This document shows positions 63,935 through 64,000 of a DNA stretch of 64,000 nucleotides, piece after piece (position 1 is the stretch's first letter; every line of letters starts with the position of its first letter). The notes under the pieces are model-generated. The model was not told where the DNA came from, did no database searches, and saw only the letters and a program-made list of their open reading frames with translations. The stretch is from Burkholderiales bacterium (GTDB lineage Bacteria; Pseudomonadota; Gammaproteobacteria; Burkholderiales; Casimicrobiaceae). The position numbers and the translations under genes are program-made. The stretch covers positions 418,970 to 482,969 of the forward strand of contig JABTUF010000005.1 of assembly GCA_015075645.1 (NCBI GenBank), in the 5' to 3' direction.

Positions 63935-64000
63935 GCGATCCGCTCCTGCCACGCGACGAGCCGCCGCGCCACGGCGCGAAGGCCGAGGTCCATCGCCAGC
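63931..64000 (-). CDS. ABC transporter permease, C-terminal end
   Basis: Only the last 22 residues are in the window, reading LAMDLGLRAVARRLVAWQER and two more before TGA. This matches the cytoplasmic end of SsuC/TauC-type permeases. It overlaps the ATPase start by four bases; the rest of the gene lies beyond the right edge. Confidence 0.75.
   Translation of the reverse strand, partial: LAMDLGLRAVARRLVAWQERIA

Overview
The window is high-GC chromosomal DNA from a betaproteobacterium, most likely Burkholderiales or a close relative. Supporting evidence is the order tRNA-Tyr, tRNA-Gly, tRNA-Thr, tuf, tRNA-Trp, secE, nusG, rplKAJL, rpoB; the operon order pstSCAB-phoU-phoB-phoR; a betaproteobacterial proteasome homologue; and a cbb3 oxidase cluster next to an FNR/Anr gene. 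Genes are tightly packed, with many ATGA or GTGA start/stop overlaps. No insertion sequence, phage gene or CRISPR array was seen.

Layout. 1-8.7 kb (minus): translation/transcription operon from a clear sigma70-type promoter at 8.65 kb down to rpoB, which runs off the left edge. 8.9-10.2 kb: an iron-type alcohol dehydrogenase resembling hydroxyacid-oxoacid transhydrogenase. 10.2-17.2 kb (minus): phosphate uptake and signalling operon behind a multi-site PHO box. 17.4-20.4 kb: a DUF2868 membrane protein overlapping a DUF3482 GTPase. 20.4-27.3 kb: a sulfonate catabolic cluster (CoA ligase, acylating aldehyde dehydrogenase, Bug-type binding protein, Xsc) with a divergent IclR regulator; the set fits sulfoacetate breakdown to acetyl phosphate and sulfite. 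27.3-32.3 kb: EamA exporter, pyrophosphatase, DUF3047, gamma-carbonic-anhydrase-like, DUF2807 and an unrecognised gene. 32.4-42.4 kb: SafE-like protein, FNR, and the cbb3 genes ccoI-S-N-O-Q-P-G-H, with FNR boxes inside ccoS and upstream of ccoI/usp. 42.4-48.2 kb (plus): universal stress protein, proS, lytic transglycosylase, gluQ, proteasome homologue, hslO, hslR. 48.3-51.9 kb: two small membrane proteins, a MerR regulator with a B12-like domain, and a large unrecognised gene. 51.9-57.9 kb: acyl-CoA synthetase, a 121-bp tandem REP array, exosortase H and partner, Tat-type AmiC, TsaE, QueG. 57.9-60.4 kb: an XRE-TolB-TPR regulator and a small anchored protein. 60.4-64 kb (minus): GMC oxidoreductase with a sulfonate/nitrate/taurine-type ABC transporter running off the right edge.

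The most unusual non-coding content is a family of inverted heptamer arrays (TCAGTTG and variants) that fills the spacers of the tRNA/tuf/ribosomal operon and recurs after hslR. Several arrays touch start or stop codons exactly. A second design, with purine/pyrimidine arrays, lies between nusG and rplK. REP palindromes near 53.6-53.9 kb supply stop codons to the flanking genes.
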